From: Carettochelys insculpta
Taxonomy: Eukaryota; Chordata; Testudines; Carettochelyidae
Reading direction: 5' to 3'
DNA length: 64,000 bases
NCBI RefSeq assembly: GCF_033958435.1
Contig: NC_134144.1
Span: 10,782,010-10,846,009 of the forward strand
The notes under the pieces are model-generated. The model did not search any database, was not told the origin of the DNA, and saw only the letters and a program-made list of their open reading frames with translations. Positions 23,501-38,500 of this stretch are shown in pieces. Numbering within the stretch: position 1 is the first letter of the stretch; every line of letters starts with the position of its first letter. Position numbers and translations under genes: made by a program.

Positions 23501-26500
23501 CAACCACAACTGATCATATAAGTGACGTTCACTGGTACAACTAGACTTGGAAATGCATGTGCAGGGTGAATCTCTCTCATCCAGCACCCCAGGACTTGAC
23601 TGGTGCTGGATGAGAGAATTTGCCGGGTGATGTGAGGTCAATATTTCCTAGCACATTACTAACACTCCCACTGCTTACTGGGCTCTTAGAAGACATTTAG
23701 GGGTAAATAACAGCACAGAATGCTGAGATCCAGGACTGGTGGCTGGAAACAAACTTTCAGGGACCACAGGAAACTTGACAACACTCAGGATAACTGGTCG
23801 TCTGGCTAACTAAAATATGCCAGATTACAGGGTTTGATGGATGAGGGAGTTAAGGATTATAGAGATTCGACCTGAAGCAGCAAAAGGCCTCAGGCATTGC
23901 ATTTGGCTGGGTTAATCTCCATTACTCAATATCCTTATCTAACCCATGGCATTAAAATAAATTCCACAAAAGAACTATGTGGTCCCTTCTATGTGCTGCT
24001 CCTGTAGTACAGTATGTGGAGCACTGGAATGCTGAAATTCATTGAATTTAGAGGGAAGGGCTACTGCTGATATTACTATATTTTATCTGACAGTTTTCCT
24101 GACTATTCAATACAAAAATGAACATTGGTACTATATGGCTGGTTATTTGCAGACCATGTGACATCCCTTTCTTCTTACATCTGGCTTGGACTACACTAGG
24201 CAGGTAAGTCGATTGCTGATACACAGTTCTAGCTATGGCAATCGACTTACCTGGCCATCCTCACAGATGGAGGCCGACGGGAGAGTTTCTCCTGTCGACC
24301 TCCCATACTCCTTGCGACATTGAGGACTACGTGGGTCGACTGCCAACCCAAGATAGTTTGATTTCCCGATTCTCTACCAGATGCACGAAATCAAACTCCA
24401 GAAGATCAACCTTCCCAGTACTGTAGATGTACCCTCCAAAATGTATACCACTGGCTCACCATCTCATCTAGACATCTGTAGTTTGCTCTTCCTACTGCAC
24501 TCCTGCTGCCTTAGCTTCTTTGACCTTAATGGGTAGGACTTTGTAAACCTCTCCATTGGCCTAAATCTGCTCCCTCTGAAGTTTCACCACTATCAACAGA
24601 AGAGTTAGCTCCACAAGTCAACACTGAGCAATTTGAAAGTCACACCATATGCATCTCCAGAACTTAAAAACAAGACCTCTAGATTGACTTAGCTCTGCTT
24701 TCAAAACCCGAGAAGGCAGTTCTCCTCGAAAAAATCATACAATCAGTCTTCTGCTTCTGCATCAGCTAAACGAAGCTAGAGTCAAATTTCGTCTGAATAA
24801 AATACCGAACTTTTGTGCATCCCCTGGACATATGCTCAAACAATAATGGAGACACAATTATTCTGTAAGAAACTCCACTGAATTTGTCCACCTCTTCCAG
24901 TTTAATGCAAACATCAGCAGAGAAAAGATCAAAGAGCGTTTGCCAAGTCCCAGTTGAATGAAAATTTCTGAAAGAGTACCATACTGTTCGGTAATGGAGG
25001 AGGGGGCTAGTGATTCACTACAGAAAGGTGGCGGAGGAGGAGATGCGAGAAATAAACAAGTGGAGGAAGGAAAAAGAACAAGCTGTACTTCATGTGTAAG
25101 CAGTGATAAGATATAATCAGTTGCCAAGGTCTCCTGAATTCAAATTCTCTTTCTATAATTCACCACCAGCCTCTTCAAAAGAAAACCAAACATAAAATTA
25201 TATAAAAAAGAACAACTCTCAAAAGGAGGGAAAAAACCCCCACCAAACAGCAACAGTATAATTATCTTGAAGCTAAAAGTGCTTCCCAGGCAAGTCACCC
25301 AGTCACGAATAAAAACTCCACTTCAATTTATGAGTTTTTAGCACTTTCTGAAAATAGAGTATATTTGACTGTATCTTTGTCATCCACGTGTTGCTTGTTC
25401 TCTTAGACTGATCCTGCCAGGAGATCCTTGTGTACCTGGAGAGACCTACTCAAGTCAATAGGGCTCCCATACCTGGGAGCTAGCTGACTGGCTCCAATTG
25501 CAAAACAAGTGCCTTGACCTGAAAGCCGTTCCGGGTAGAGATAACTTCCTGTGTCTTTGTATGGGATCTAGCACCAAGGGGCCATGATCCCAAACATGGC
25601 CTCAGCATACCTGGTTTTCCAAAGCTAACATCAATCGTCATTCGGGCATCCAAAGAAAAGTGGGTTCATTGAGTGAGGGGCTGAGCACTGAAGACCATGA
25701 AGACATTCAAAGGCTCTCAAAAACCAGGAAGTTGCATAGCTGAAGACGACATTGTATCGGCACCTTGGTGCAGGCATATGCAGGCAGTAGATCTGGCTCT
25801 GCATCACACCACCCCTGGGCCAGGAAAACAGTCTGGGCTAAATACAGCCCTGGCCAAATTATGTTGACATCCGTAGAGCTGTGTCCACTTACAGCAGGGC
25901 TGATGTGACTGGTTAAACTGTTCCCATCTCCATCAGTCACAGTAATCAAAGAATCTTCTGAAATGCTGCCCAGAGCAATCCAGTATCACCTTGACACCCC
26001 TTTCAGAGATAGAGTAACCTGCTGAAACACCAGGCTCCCTTCATTCTCAGCTGGTCTCTTTTTGGAGCGATTAAGTGCAGGCTTGACCTGTTTGAACAAT
26101 CTCAAGTAGTGTGACCCACAGGTGTGCTCATTGCTGGGGCAATTCTACCAATTACACCCCTGCAGCTGACAACAGGTTTTATTGGGATGTGTTTCTGTGC
26201 TTTATAATGCAGCGTGGAGAGCCTAGCGGAGGAAAGGCAGACATTACTTGCTATGCCATTAGAAGCTACTGGGTCTCTCTAACGGCTGGCGAGACCTTAA
26301 TGAAAAGCCTTGTGAACACGCTGACACCAACTAAACAAGGCCACCACGGAGCTAATTGCTGACTCAGCATGCGTGAGCCATGCTGTTCCAGTAGTGGGTA
26401 TTTTTGACGCGGTTAATGGAAGGCTTGCAGAGCAGAGATGACACCGGAAAGAAAAAAAAAATCCCTTTGGTTGTTAAAACATGTGAAGAAAGACGACATG

Positions 26501-29500
26501 GAAGATTGGATCAATCCTTTCAGGATCAAATAATGCATTTCAGCCACTTCCTGGGATCTTTGATTCTAAGCATCTGCTCTTGCTAAAGACACAGTCAATA
26601 AGGCTCCCACAGAATTGGCATCACAGGTTCAAAAGGCCATCTTACAGGGCAAATCTCTTCAGGCCTCTTTGCTTCTCTGCAAACGGTGCTTCTGCCTCTT
26701 CCCATGAAGATTTATGGGTGCATCTGGATTTAGTAGAGCTAGAGCAGCGTGAACCGTCACCGGCCAGACAAAAGTGTAATCAATTATACGTGCACCTTAG
26801 CAAACCCCAGAGCTATCAGAAGACTGATTATCCAAATAAACCATCTGGAAAGCCAAACAAACCTTCTGGCCAACGTGCCCTTTCCCCTCCTATTAGGCAG
26901 CCATCTCAGAGAGTACTGGGGGCAGGAGGAGATGGGGTCTCAAAGCTCGGGTCATGCTGAAGTCATGAATTGGTACACCAGCTTATCTCACAAGGTCAAT
27001 CTATTTGCACATGGTTCCTGAATAAATGACAGTGGGCTCCCAAGAAAAACAGTAACACTGACTGGCCACAGCAGCACATCTGGAAGCGTTCCCACAAAAC
27101 ACGTTGGGTGATACAGGCAATCAATTACAACAATTCTCAACTTCACTAAGGGTATTACAGTCTGGCTCTGGAAGACAAAAGGTGCACAGGCTGAGCCCTA
27201 GCCCCACCCCAGGAAATTAACAGCAAAACGTGTATTGATTCAGTGGAGCAGGATTAGGTTCTGAGTGCCTACGTTGTCCTGGACTGCAAACAAACAAACA
27301 AACAATACAGCCAGGTAGACTTTAAAAATCCCACACGAATAATACGGGGTCACCAGCAGCTTACACATGGCCTAACATTTTTTTTTAAACAAAACGTGTT
27401 CTTGCAAAACCTCAAACTAATTTAAACATTTCTCTATGGTTAACAGTTTTGAACAAATAAACCTTCCCCTCCTGGGCTGTGCTTATGGCCCTGAAAGTGG
27501 GGCAAGCCACAGGCTAAAGCCACAGTGAAATTCTCTCCATTGATTGTCCTGGTTCAGTCTGAGACAACAACAGAGAAAAAGATACAGAGTAAAAACCTTA
27601 CCCATTTGTTGTGTATCGTTTCGGGTGTGGTTAGCAATGGTGGATTGTCCATGTGCTTCGGTCTACAGACTTTGGTCTGTCCATACACATGCTTTCCTAT
27701 CTATCCCAGCTGCCTCTGAAGACAATTCAGGATGCTCATCTTAACAGCTGGAACATGTGGGTGTCTATTCTAGTCCCTTGGGACTGTGATCCTGCCCCAC
27801 TGACCCCAACCGGAGTTTTGCCATTGACTTCCACTGGAGCAGGACCAGAACCTCATTGAAAACTAGTCCTCTTGCAAATGGTGGTGAACACACTCAATGC
27901 AGCTAAAAGGGGAAAAAAACTGCAATCCCTCAGCAGGGCATGACAGTGCGAGAACCTGGGTTCCTTTGCCCCACGTAAAAGGCAAACAGCAGCTGAAGAA
28001 AAGAGTTGAACGGAGTTAAACAGTTAAAACAGAGAAGAGTTTAAACAAAGTTAAACAGCTGGGTTCCACTTTTGCCAATGGGGTAGCTGGATTTGTCACG
28101 GGAGGTTTTATGGGATGACTAGGAGACAATCCATGTGGCTAAAAGCACAGTGACATGGTGTTCATAAAAGAAAACTCCGAGGTGCTGGAGATTATCTTGG
28201 CAATAAAACCAGTGGAAGGAAAGCAGTGGGTGTTGTGTCAGTCGCAAGGAGCTGTGCCGAAGAGGAAAATAATTGTGAGCACACACAAAAATGAAATTGA
28301 AAGATATCTCAGGAATCTGAGGCTGTCTTTCAACAGATTTTTCTAATCAAACATCTTTCAGATGATATTTCAGCACAGCCAATTCCTCCTTCCCATGCTC
28401 CCTCAGCCAGGGCCCCTCCTTTTAATTTAATTTTTTTGTTTTGCCATTTGATGAAGAACCAGAACCACATACCTCTTAAAGGCACAGTGCATTTCTTTCG
28501 ATCCTGGGAGAGCCAAGCATTCCATGTCAGCACCTTTACATGTAAGGATCTCCGATAACTCTGAAACAGCCCCTGCACCCCCCTTTAGCGTGTGCCTAGC
28601 CCCTAAATTAAACACAGCTGCTCTCCTTCACTCAGCTGCTCACTCTTGGTGGAGACAAGGGTGCAGAAGGAAGGACTTTCTTGCCTGGAGTCTGCCGACA
28701 AATTTTTCTAAGTAGCAGCAAAATGCCGGAGGGGGTAACTAGAAAACCACCAGAGGAATGATAGAGTGTGAAGGAACAATATTGCTGTTCTGCTTCCAGG
28801 CAGCAAGGCTACAGGAGGCTCTTTTTAACATGACAGGTCTCTTTTTCAAGCAGGGAAGAAGCATACAGTTGCTCCTCTTTGCATTGTGTTATCCTTCCGG
28901 GTTTCTTAATGCAGGAACAAAGTTAGACCCAGTGGTCCTTTCTTTGCATCCTTTCAACGCAGTGAAAGGGAGACACACTCCCAGCCAGGCAGCCCAGACC
29001 TGATCTTGTCTGACTTTCTTCTCACAACAATGGGGTATAACTGATCTCCGTGGCAGGGCCAGCTTTGGTGCTAGAGCACCTAACTCCTCGGACAGACACA
29101 GCGCTCCAGGTGAGAGCACGGGCTGAGGGAGGAGAAGGGGCCAGAACCGCTTTGGGGAGCCAGCTCACATTTCAGTAGCCTGTCCCCCCATGGAGCATTG
29201 CAGGCTAGGTCTACACCGGACCTGAAAGTCGGCTGTAGCTATGCAATTCTAGCTATGGCAATTGTGCAGCTGGAATCAACTTATCTACAATCAAGTTATC
29301 TGGCCATGCTCAGGTGAGATTGAGGGGTACAGAGGTCAACTGTTGACCCCTGATAGTTTGATGTCACGCACTCCCACTAGACATGCGTAACTGAACCCTG
29401 ACTGGGTCCGTCTCCCGGGTAGTAAAGACATACCCTCAGGCTCTATTCACAGCTCCGCCACTGATCTGCTGAGTGACCCTGGGCAAATCACTGCCCTCCT

Positions 29501-32500
29501 TGGTGCCTCGGCTTCTTCTCTGTCCTGTCCATGGCAGGGAATGTCGTGTGCTATGTGTCTGTACAGCGCCTAGCACAATGGGGCTGTAAGCCCTGTGGGG
29601 GACTCTAGGCATTACTAGAGAGATAACATCCCCCCTTCTCTCTCTAACATCTAACGTGGCTATAGCTACTCTTTCAGTGCTACTGTAATGCAAACAACTG
29701 CTTTGAGAAATCTCCACTGTGGTGGCCAGAGGCAAAGCTCACTAAATCAACAGAAAGCAGCCCTAAGGCTAGGGAAACTGCCATTCAGAAGTACCAGAGA
29801 AAAACAGAGGCAAGGAAAGACACAGAAGGACAGAAGAAGAATGGTGCAGACACACAGAAGGCCATATCCTCTGCAGGAGCGTCATTCACTCCAGCTTATC
29901 CCCAAACAAATGTTTTAAGGAAAAAAAAGGGCAATTAATTGTTGGAAGACTCAGGGGAGAGGAAATGAAATGAAAAATTGAGTCCAAGTTCTAAAAATAA
30001 GTCATTTTTCCCCTATTTGCAGGAGGCTTATTACATTAATTAAACATTATTACAGCGAATGAGATGGGGAGGGTTATTAAGCCTGGGACTGGCAGTAAGT
30101 GTTCTCTCCTGTTGCCTGAGGTCCCAGTAATCTTCAGCTAGTAATCTTTTCAAGCACTCAAGGGCTGAAGAGATAAACACTCAAAATATGAAAATGCGTT
30201 TCTCTGTTTTTCACACTGCGACCTGTGTTGAGCCCCGGAATACGTCAGAGGGTCCACAGAACCTGTGCTTGACACAGACCAGGGATAAGAAGAGAGCTGG
30301 GAGGCTCACTGGTCAGGGGGAAAAAGCAGATGCTCACTGGGATCCTTCACCCTGATCCTGAGCCTGCTGGCTGCACAGCTGGCGCAGAGGGGCAGGTCCT
30401 GGCCTTACGCCGTGTCAGGGTTAGATGCAACCTCACTGCTGAGTGTGGGTTGGTCTACACAGCAAAGTTATTTTGAAATAAGTAACCTAGCGTCTACACA
30501 ACACACATGCTACTTAGAAATAAATTCAAAATAGCGTTCATGTTATTTCAACATTGGCAATCCTCATTTCATGAGGGCTAATGCCTATTTCGAAATAGGC
30601 CACAGTGCATCCAATAGCTCTATTTCGAAATAGGCTCCCGGTGTGTGGATGATGTATTCAAAACCAGCTAAATGTTATTTCGAAATGCATTTTTGTTGTA
30701 GCAGTGCTATTGTGGAAAAAGGCATTCTGCAACAGCTTATTTTGGAACGAGGCTGCGGTGGGGACATATCCTACGCGTCCTGGCGGGTAAGGGACTGCAC
30801 AGCGATCGCCCATGTTTGTGTATTTGTATAAGTGGTTTGTGCTGCTTGCCGCCAGGCGGGAGCCTCTGCATTTATTTATTGACAAATAAAACTTGGCAGA
30901 ATTTTAAAATAGTCTGTGCAGAACCTCTAACGTTTCGGCACAGAATTTTTAACGTTTTGGTGCAAACTACCCTCAGGAGTACCTATATTTGCAGGGAAGG
31001 TGGGGATGGGCTTGAACCAGGCAGCTGGCTTCAAGCCCCTTTCTAGCACAATTCAACGCCACAGTTATTGGACCTGTAAGTAAGAAAAGAGCCAACCAAA
31101 CAGAACATCCAAAGACTTAACAAAGGAAAACAGCCACTTCTGCAGAATCTCTGCCCCTGTTCAGCAGTATTACAATAATCTTTTCCATGGAGAAAATGCT
31201 ACTGTCCCCTCCCCCCGCACAATGTATGACTCGGCTTACCAGGTAAGGAGCCAGTGCTTGGTCCTGAATTGCTAGGCCAGGTACTTCGAGAATGGAACGA
31301 CCACATATAATCTGTTGCAGGGTCATGAGACCAGCCACACAGGTTTTCAGGAAGGTCAAAGTTGCAACTGAATCCTACAGGAAGCTGGGCATCTTTTAAA
31401 AAGACCATAACAAAAATAAAACTTAATTAAAGAACAACCGGCAATGGAGCAATGCTATTTAACAACTGAAATAGCTGGGCAGTCATAAATACTGAAGAAA
31501 GGCTGAAATCTCTCTCTTGTGGATGCTTTCCACCTGTCTCATGTTTCATCAGCTCTGAGGATCAGCCTTGAGTTCTGCATCATCAAAATGTTCACTTCCA
31601 GTCCCTCAGCTAATCCACCAAACTAAGCAAATATAAGGGCAGGCACCAGATGCTTCCAGGCTCTAATCAGCACCTTCTCTTCCTTGCCAGGAGTGGCCTA
31701 ATATTAAATTCCTTCTTAAATGTCAGAGACGAATGTTTCCCAAGTGCCCTGGTGCAGTTCCACTCTGGCTCTAAAAAAAGAAGACTCTTTAAGTGCCCCA
31801 AAAGTGCAGCTATCGAGTGACAGGTCTAAGCATACATGCCAGAAGGGAACAGGATGCCTCGGATTATGAGTGGTCTCTCCAGAGTTCGTAGCCGCAAATG
31901 AAACTGTTACCTATGGGGATAGAGGGCCGCAGTGGTCTCGTGGTTTTAAAGCAGCACTCTGAGAGCACCAGTGAGCATTAGCCAAATACAGTTGGAACCT
32001 CTCTAGTCTGGCACCCTGTGGACCTGACCAGTACTGGACAAGAGAATTTGCCGGACCATGGGAGGTCAATATTGTCTAGCACATTACCAACACTTCCACG
32101 GCTTACTGGGCTCTTAGAAGATATTTAGGGGTAAATTACAGCTAAATAACAGCCCAGAACACTGAGATCCAGGACTGGTGGCTGGAAACAAACTTTATGG
32201 GACCATGGGAAATTTGGCCACACCCGTGGTAAGTGGTTATCCGGCTAACTAAAATCATGCTGAATTACTTGCCACACAAGAGAGTGCCAGACTAGAGAGG
32301 TTTAACCTGTATAGCCAAGGTTTGTTTGTAGCTTCCCTCAACAAAGAGGAATTTTAAAATCACTGTGCCCCAGAGCCAATGACAGTCTGCAAGAGGTCAG
32401 TTGCTCATTTGGTAGCCATCCGAAGAACACTACTCTGCAGTAGAAAGAGCCGTTCCTTGCCTAGTCACACCTCAGAGTAAAGCAGTGTGGCCACGACTCT

Positions 32501-35500
32501 TTTTATTACAACCTACTCTAGTCCCTCTAGGGAGACCTACTATTTCCGTTGGCTTCTAGTAACTCTGATTAAATATGCCTTGTTGCTTGTAAAGTCTGAG
32601 AATGAAACTCATAGCTAAACACAAAAGGAACTCTCCTGGGTGCTGGCTCTACATGCTAAACCAGCTCACCAAGGGAGAATGGACCTCTCACACTGCACTG
32701 TTCAGCATTCTGGATTTCTGTGGCTGAGTGAACCCTGGTATGCTGGATTCCAAAGTCACGCCGCTGTCGTCAGTAGCCTTTGGGATTGGGGCCTTTTTGC
32801 TGCACCTGGAACTTTCATTTCTAGAACTTAATCTTTAGGGACAGTGCGAAAGAGTTTATTTGTTTTCAGGATCTCAGCTGGGCCTTCTTTTATGTTTCCT
32901 TCCAGGTCTTAAAGCCGACAAGCCAAAAATCTTACCTGGAAGCCTCTTCCAGTGCAATTTCTAGCAAAAGTTTGTGGATTCAAGGCATCTGAAGAAGGGT
33001 CCATGCACTGGGGTACTTATCCAAACCCTCAACTGGGAGGCCAAAGTCAGTTTACATTTACTGTGGTGTAAACTCACTGAATTCAGTGGAGTCACAGACT
33101 ACTTATGTGGTACCATTAACATGATATCTGAGCATCCCTCACTTTAATTCCTTTATTTTCTTAACATGGGCATGAGGTAGGACAGGGCAACTATCCCCAT
33201 ATACAGATGTGAAATTGAGGCATGGAGACACCACAAGGAACCCATGGAGGAGGAAGGAACTGAACCCAGGTCTTCAAAGTCCTAGGCTCATGCTCATACC
33301 CCTGTAGGTCCCTCTGTCTACAGACCTCTGACTGTTACTGGGAAGACCCTTTGTACTGCAATCCAGCTCTAGGGACTACAACTCCCATGATGCTCTGGGA
33401 AGAAAAAAGGAAGGAGCACATGGCTTTTCAGTTAAGCTGAGTGAGTTAAGACCGCTGTGGTGGGACACTGTGGCGGAACAGACCACTTCAGGGCAGGTGT
33501 GGGGTTTTCTCCCAGCCAGGAACTGCTTTGGGGAGCGAGAGCCTGCTGATGAGAGGCCCTGAAGAGGAAGGACTTTATTTATCTGTGCCCATTAAAGTGT
33601 GGCAGGAGCCAGCTCCAGTGTCGGAGGAGCTGGTCTGCTTGTTGCCTTGCCTGGATCGACACACAGAACCCGCACTGGGCTGTCTGCAATCGGGTGGAAC
33701 GCCGGCAGTGCGCCAGCGCAAGCACCTGCAGTTCTGATAACTGACGCGTGCACATTCGGGGGAGGGATAACTGATGGCCGTGCACATGTAGTTACGTAAG
33801 TTTCATTTATTTCTGTGTATATTGTTAATTGATTTTATTCAAGTTTAGTCTGTAACCCTGTTTCCTTAGGTTGTTAAGTAAAGGTGCGTGTTAAGTCTAA
33901 CTTGGTCTATTTGATATAGACTATCTGTAATTGCTGTGTTGGAGTTAAACCTAGGTTATAACTGGAATAAGTATTTCTGGGGGTTTCCAAAGGCACCCCC
34001 TTACACGTGCACAGTAGCCAGCCAGTTGGAGGCACCACCATTTCACATAGCTTTAGAAACCTGGGGTGCAAAGGGGATTCTCAACTATCCAACATCACCC
34101 CTGGGACACTCAGGATCTCTTTTAGTATTAAACCCATCAGGCGCACAGGCACACAAGTGAGTGTTGCCTGTTCCCCAGTAAACCAGGGAGGAAAGAAAAG
34201 GGGTCACACCATCATATTGTCCTCCCTGTCTCCCTATCTGTACTATCCTTCGCTAGTATAACAGGTCAGACTTTGAGCCTGATTCATCAGTGCTTGGTCC
34301 ATTGCTAGTACTATCATTCTGCACGTTTCCAGGACTCATGCCTACAGGGTAGGATAAGTGTGTTCATGAAATTGCTAACCCACCACCTACTGTGCTAAGG
34401 GTGCTCAGGTCTGGTACGTACCATCTGCTTCTCCACAGCCATCACCACACTCTGTCGTCTCCTCATCAGTAGGGTATGGTGGGGTGGTCTCCTCACTCTT
34501 CAAGGTGGGCGTCAGCGTCTCTGAAGTGGGCTTTACATCTGCATTGAGAAAACAAAGGAGAAGAGGAGATAATGAACAGCTTAGTCAGAGAGCCCAAGGG
34601 AGGAAACAAAACGAAACTCTTTCTTTCTGAGGGTACGTCTACACTACCCAGGAGACTGACCCAATCAGGGTCATTCTTCTGGGGTTTGATTTTGAGTGCC
34701 TAGTGGAGACATGCAACATCGAATTATCAGGGGTCAACAGTCAACCCCTGTACTCCTCAATAACACGAGGAGTAAGGGAGATTGATCGGAGAGTTTCTCG
34801 CATCGACCTCCCTCAGTGAGGACAGCCAGAGAAGTTGATCATAGACATATCGATTCCAGCTACGCAATGGCTTTAGCTGAAATTGTGTATCTACAGCTGA
34901 CTTTAAGGTCTAGCGTAGACCTGCCTTCAGTCTTAGAATGAGAAGATCAGAAAGTGGCAATAGTTTCCAACATGCTGCAAATGTCAACATGGATTGAATC
35001 ACTTGTGTGGCATCTTTTACACACGGAGGCTTTTTTTCTCCCCCCACCCCCCGCCACTTCCTTCCCCTGTATCTAGCTGATTCATCAGCTTTTTCTTTCT
35101 TTTTCTTTTCATTCTTTTTCTCCCAGTTATCAGGTTTTGTTCTCCAGATCTGAAGAAGTGGGTCTGTCACACGAAAGCTCATCATCTCATAAATAAAACT
35201 GTTAGTTTTTAAGGTGCTATAAGATTGCTTTTTTTGGGTTAAAGTGATCGGAAACTCACTGCTCTGTCGATCCTGTTTAAAGATCTTTAAACTAACATAC
35301 TATGTTTTTATGTCCCTATGTAGAGGCTAGCAGGTTTGTTATGTCCTAGGCAGCATATTCTTTTCTTTCATAAAGACAAAGCTACAGAAAAATATTCCCA
35401 CTGATTGTGCCAGTTTTACAAAGACAAGTCACTCAACACCAAACTTGATGTAACCGCAAATGGACTCAGAGAATCCCTAACTCACTCTGGCTCGGAGCAG

Positions 35501-38500
35501 AAAGCATCTGTTTTCACGCTCCACCCTCCTGATTGAAAATTTAAAGTGGCTCTGTCCTATTTCCCTCTTCCATATCGACTCTGGGAACCCACCTAAAAGC
35601 AGGTGTCAAGGAAATTTAAGTGAGAATGAGAAGATACTACGATTAATGGAACATGACATGAAGTTCCGTTTTCCTCTCTATTTATATGGGTAGTTCAGCA
35701 GACAGCAGAGTCCAGTGTTTCCCCAGTTTTCAAAATGATTCTCTGCTCTATTACATGTTATTAGGATTGTGTGTCGGCAACCTTCGGGATATTATTGAAT
35801 AAAGCCAGAAGCAGAAAGAAATAGCGAAATACGTTGAATATTTTCCATACGCTACTTCCCACCTTCTGTGACTGAACATATTGCACATAGATTCTCATGT
35901 TCCTTTTTTGTTTCAGCTGCCTTTTATTCACTGTAAAATACTAAACAACCTCAAAGCCTCCTGATATTTGAGTCCAAATTTGCTCCTATCTGTAAAACCT
36001 GAAACGTTGCAGACAAGCAAACTGGGAGCAGCAAGGCACAGTCATTTTGGGGGAAAAAAACCCCAAACCCATCAGCTGAAAGCAGTGTGTCAAAAGCTGT
36101 AAGTTGCAGCCACTCCATATGTGTTTTTCTTATTGCTTTGAGATTTATAGTAGGAATGTGACAATGGGAAAGGACCTTGAGAGGCAAAGTACCATGTGCA
36201 GTCCATATGCTCAGATCGTCCCACTGCCCAGCACAGCAGGTAGCAATGTACCCTGGGAATCAGTTGCTACAGCTGAGCACAAGATGGGGAGACGAGATAA
36301 TGAAAATCGCAGAGCCAAGGTCGGATGTGAAGTGGAAAGTGAGAAGGAAAAGGTCTCTCCACCCAGCATGTCTGTGCGGTGAGAGGTACCTGCTGATCAT
36401 GTTGCGCAGTTGTTGGGCAATTGAAACCAGATGTCTGGAACTTCAAAGGAGAGAAGTGTGGTCAGAAGTGAATGTTCGTGAGTCTTCAAAGGAAAGATGT
36501 CAACAGACCTTTGATACAGCCTGTTGCTGACCAGTCACTTCTTTTTTTTTATTTTAAGCTACCTGCCAACAACCTCTTTTTGAGCCTACTAGCTATTAGT
36601 TACCTGTTTGAATCAATAAAATGGCCAGATGTTGACAGAAACAGTGGCAGCCAGGTGGGATTCAGGAGGCTGAATCTCTCTAGTACAGCCCCCTCAGGAT
36701 TTGACTGGTGCTGAATAAGAGAATTTGACACAGGTTCTCTCTGCTCTCTAGATTGCAGTTGTAACCAGGTTTGCTCCCACACTTCCAGAATTACAAACCA
36801 TGCTACTGTTACAGTGAGGAATTCTTATAAATAAATTGAGCACGTTTTATAGCCAGCAGTTTTTCTTTGAAAAGTTACAAATTACAAACGACTAGACAGT
36901 CGCACTGGGAAGTGATGGTCAAGGACATTACTTGGAAAAGCTGAGCTTGGGGATCTTTTTTTAACATGGTTATTGTTGGCACAAGTTCAGTGCTCATTGT
37001 GGATAGATGCATATAGGTGAATTTACACAGAAAAGCAGAAAGGGTTGAGAAAGATGTACTGAGGAATATGGCCTGGGTTCTTTGCTGTAACAGAGTTAGT
37101 GGTGGGGGCGAGGCAGGAGGGACATCATGGAATCGATTCTCTGCCTATCTTAGCATATGTTAGAGTCGTCTCTGAGCTGCTCTAAACTTCACCAGCTGGC
37201 AACGGTCCTCAAGGGATCTGAGGATAGCAGAAAGCTGCATGGGGCAGGAGTTTGTTCTGCTGGCTCTACAGCTGATGGTGACTCCTCCATGCCAAGAGAG
37301 ATCTCAAGGGGACAGAGAACATGAGTTTCTGTTCCCTGGTAGTACCAGAGCAGCACACGAGGCCTGAGGAGAAAAATCTGACCCAGATTAAGTAAACCTT
37401 CAGATAGCCTAAGGGTTGTTCTCTCCTTTCTAGGTGTAAACTGTGACAGTCTCAGCCCACCTTGGCAGACACATCAGGGATTGGAACAAGTAAAAGCAAG
37501 AGTCCCTATAGCTTGACTCTAAAGTTACGTCCACGCTGGAAGCATCTGTCGACAGAAGTGTCTGTCAGAAGAGATGTTCCGAGAAAGTGGTAGACAGATC
37601 GCAGCTACACATCGAAGTGGATCAATTTTCAATGTGCTCTGTCAAAAAAGGGCCCTCCCGGAGCATCTATGTAGCATTTTTATTGACAATTTCTGTCAAC
37701 AAAATGCATTTTGTGTGTAGATGCTCTGTAAGCGTTGTTGACAAAACCCTCTCGAGTAGATGTTGCCTAAGATCCCCGCTCCAGATGAGGGCTGTAACAG
37801 ATTCACACAGAGGGGATTACACAACTCATGCTGGGCCTGGGGCACTACACCTGCTAAGTTTTTACACGAAAAATGAACCACACATAAGAGGTAGAAACTT
37901 TTGCATTTTGTTGACAGAAACTGGCAACAAAAAAGCTGTGTAGATGTTCGGGGGGGCGCTTTGTCAACAGAGCAGATTGAAACTCAGATCTGCTTCTATA
38001 ATTCAACTCATGGTGCAGTTTACACTTGCCGAAAGTCAGGCTGCCTGCTGAAAACCTGTGCCATGCTATGAATAAAAAGTCCATAGACTTATGATTCTTA
38101 AGGCCAGAAGGGACCGTTGTCACCATATAGTTTGACCTGATGTGTATCACATGCCATTAAACTTCAGCGAAAGAGGTATGCAACAAGCCTGGTTCTTCTA
38201 TTTGTTTGATAAGATGTCTTTTAGAAAGACCTCCGCTCTTGGTTACAAATTAAATAATTTAGGGTAAGATCCTGGCCCCAAAGAATTTTTGCCACTGATT
38301 TCTACAAAGGCAAGATTTCACCCTTTCTACGTGTTGTTTTGTTTTTTAATTTACTGGTAAATGATTGTAGCATATTTTGTATACATAACAGAAGAAAGGG
38401 AGAGTACAAGCGCAGTGAAAGGCTAGCACTGGGTTTTACTTTGTTTAAGCTTTTGAGGCAGGAACTCACACAAGAAAATGCCTTTTACAGATGTTGTTTT

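Larger units (their letters stand above)
21951..31239 (-). other. NRP2: NRP2 intron 12
   Basis: About 9.3 kb. Repeats: 23562-23874, 24182-24438, 29206-29439, MIR at 29445-29600, and an A-family element from 30452. A (CAAA)n run lies at 27287-27305. Remaining sequence, including 22000-23400 and 24500-29000, shows no exon or RNA gene that I can support. Confidence 0.82.
31393..34421 (-). other. NRP2: NRP2 intron 11
   Basis: About 3.0 kb. Holds a CAGGTTGAAC-type element (31988-32312), a MIR in reverse (33140-33310), a ZNF143-type motif (33375-33400), and an unassigned stretch 33460-34270 that may be an old retroelement. Confidence 0.82.
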
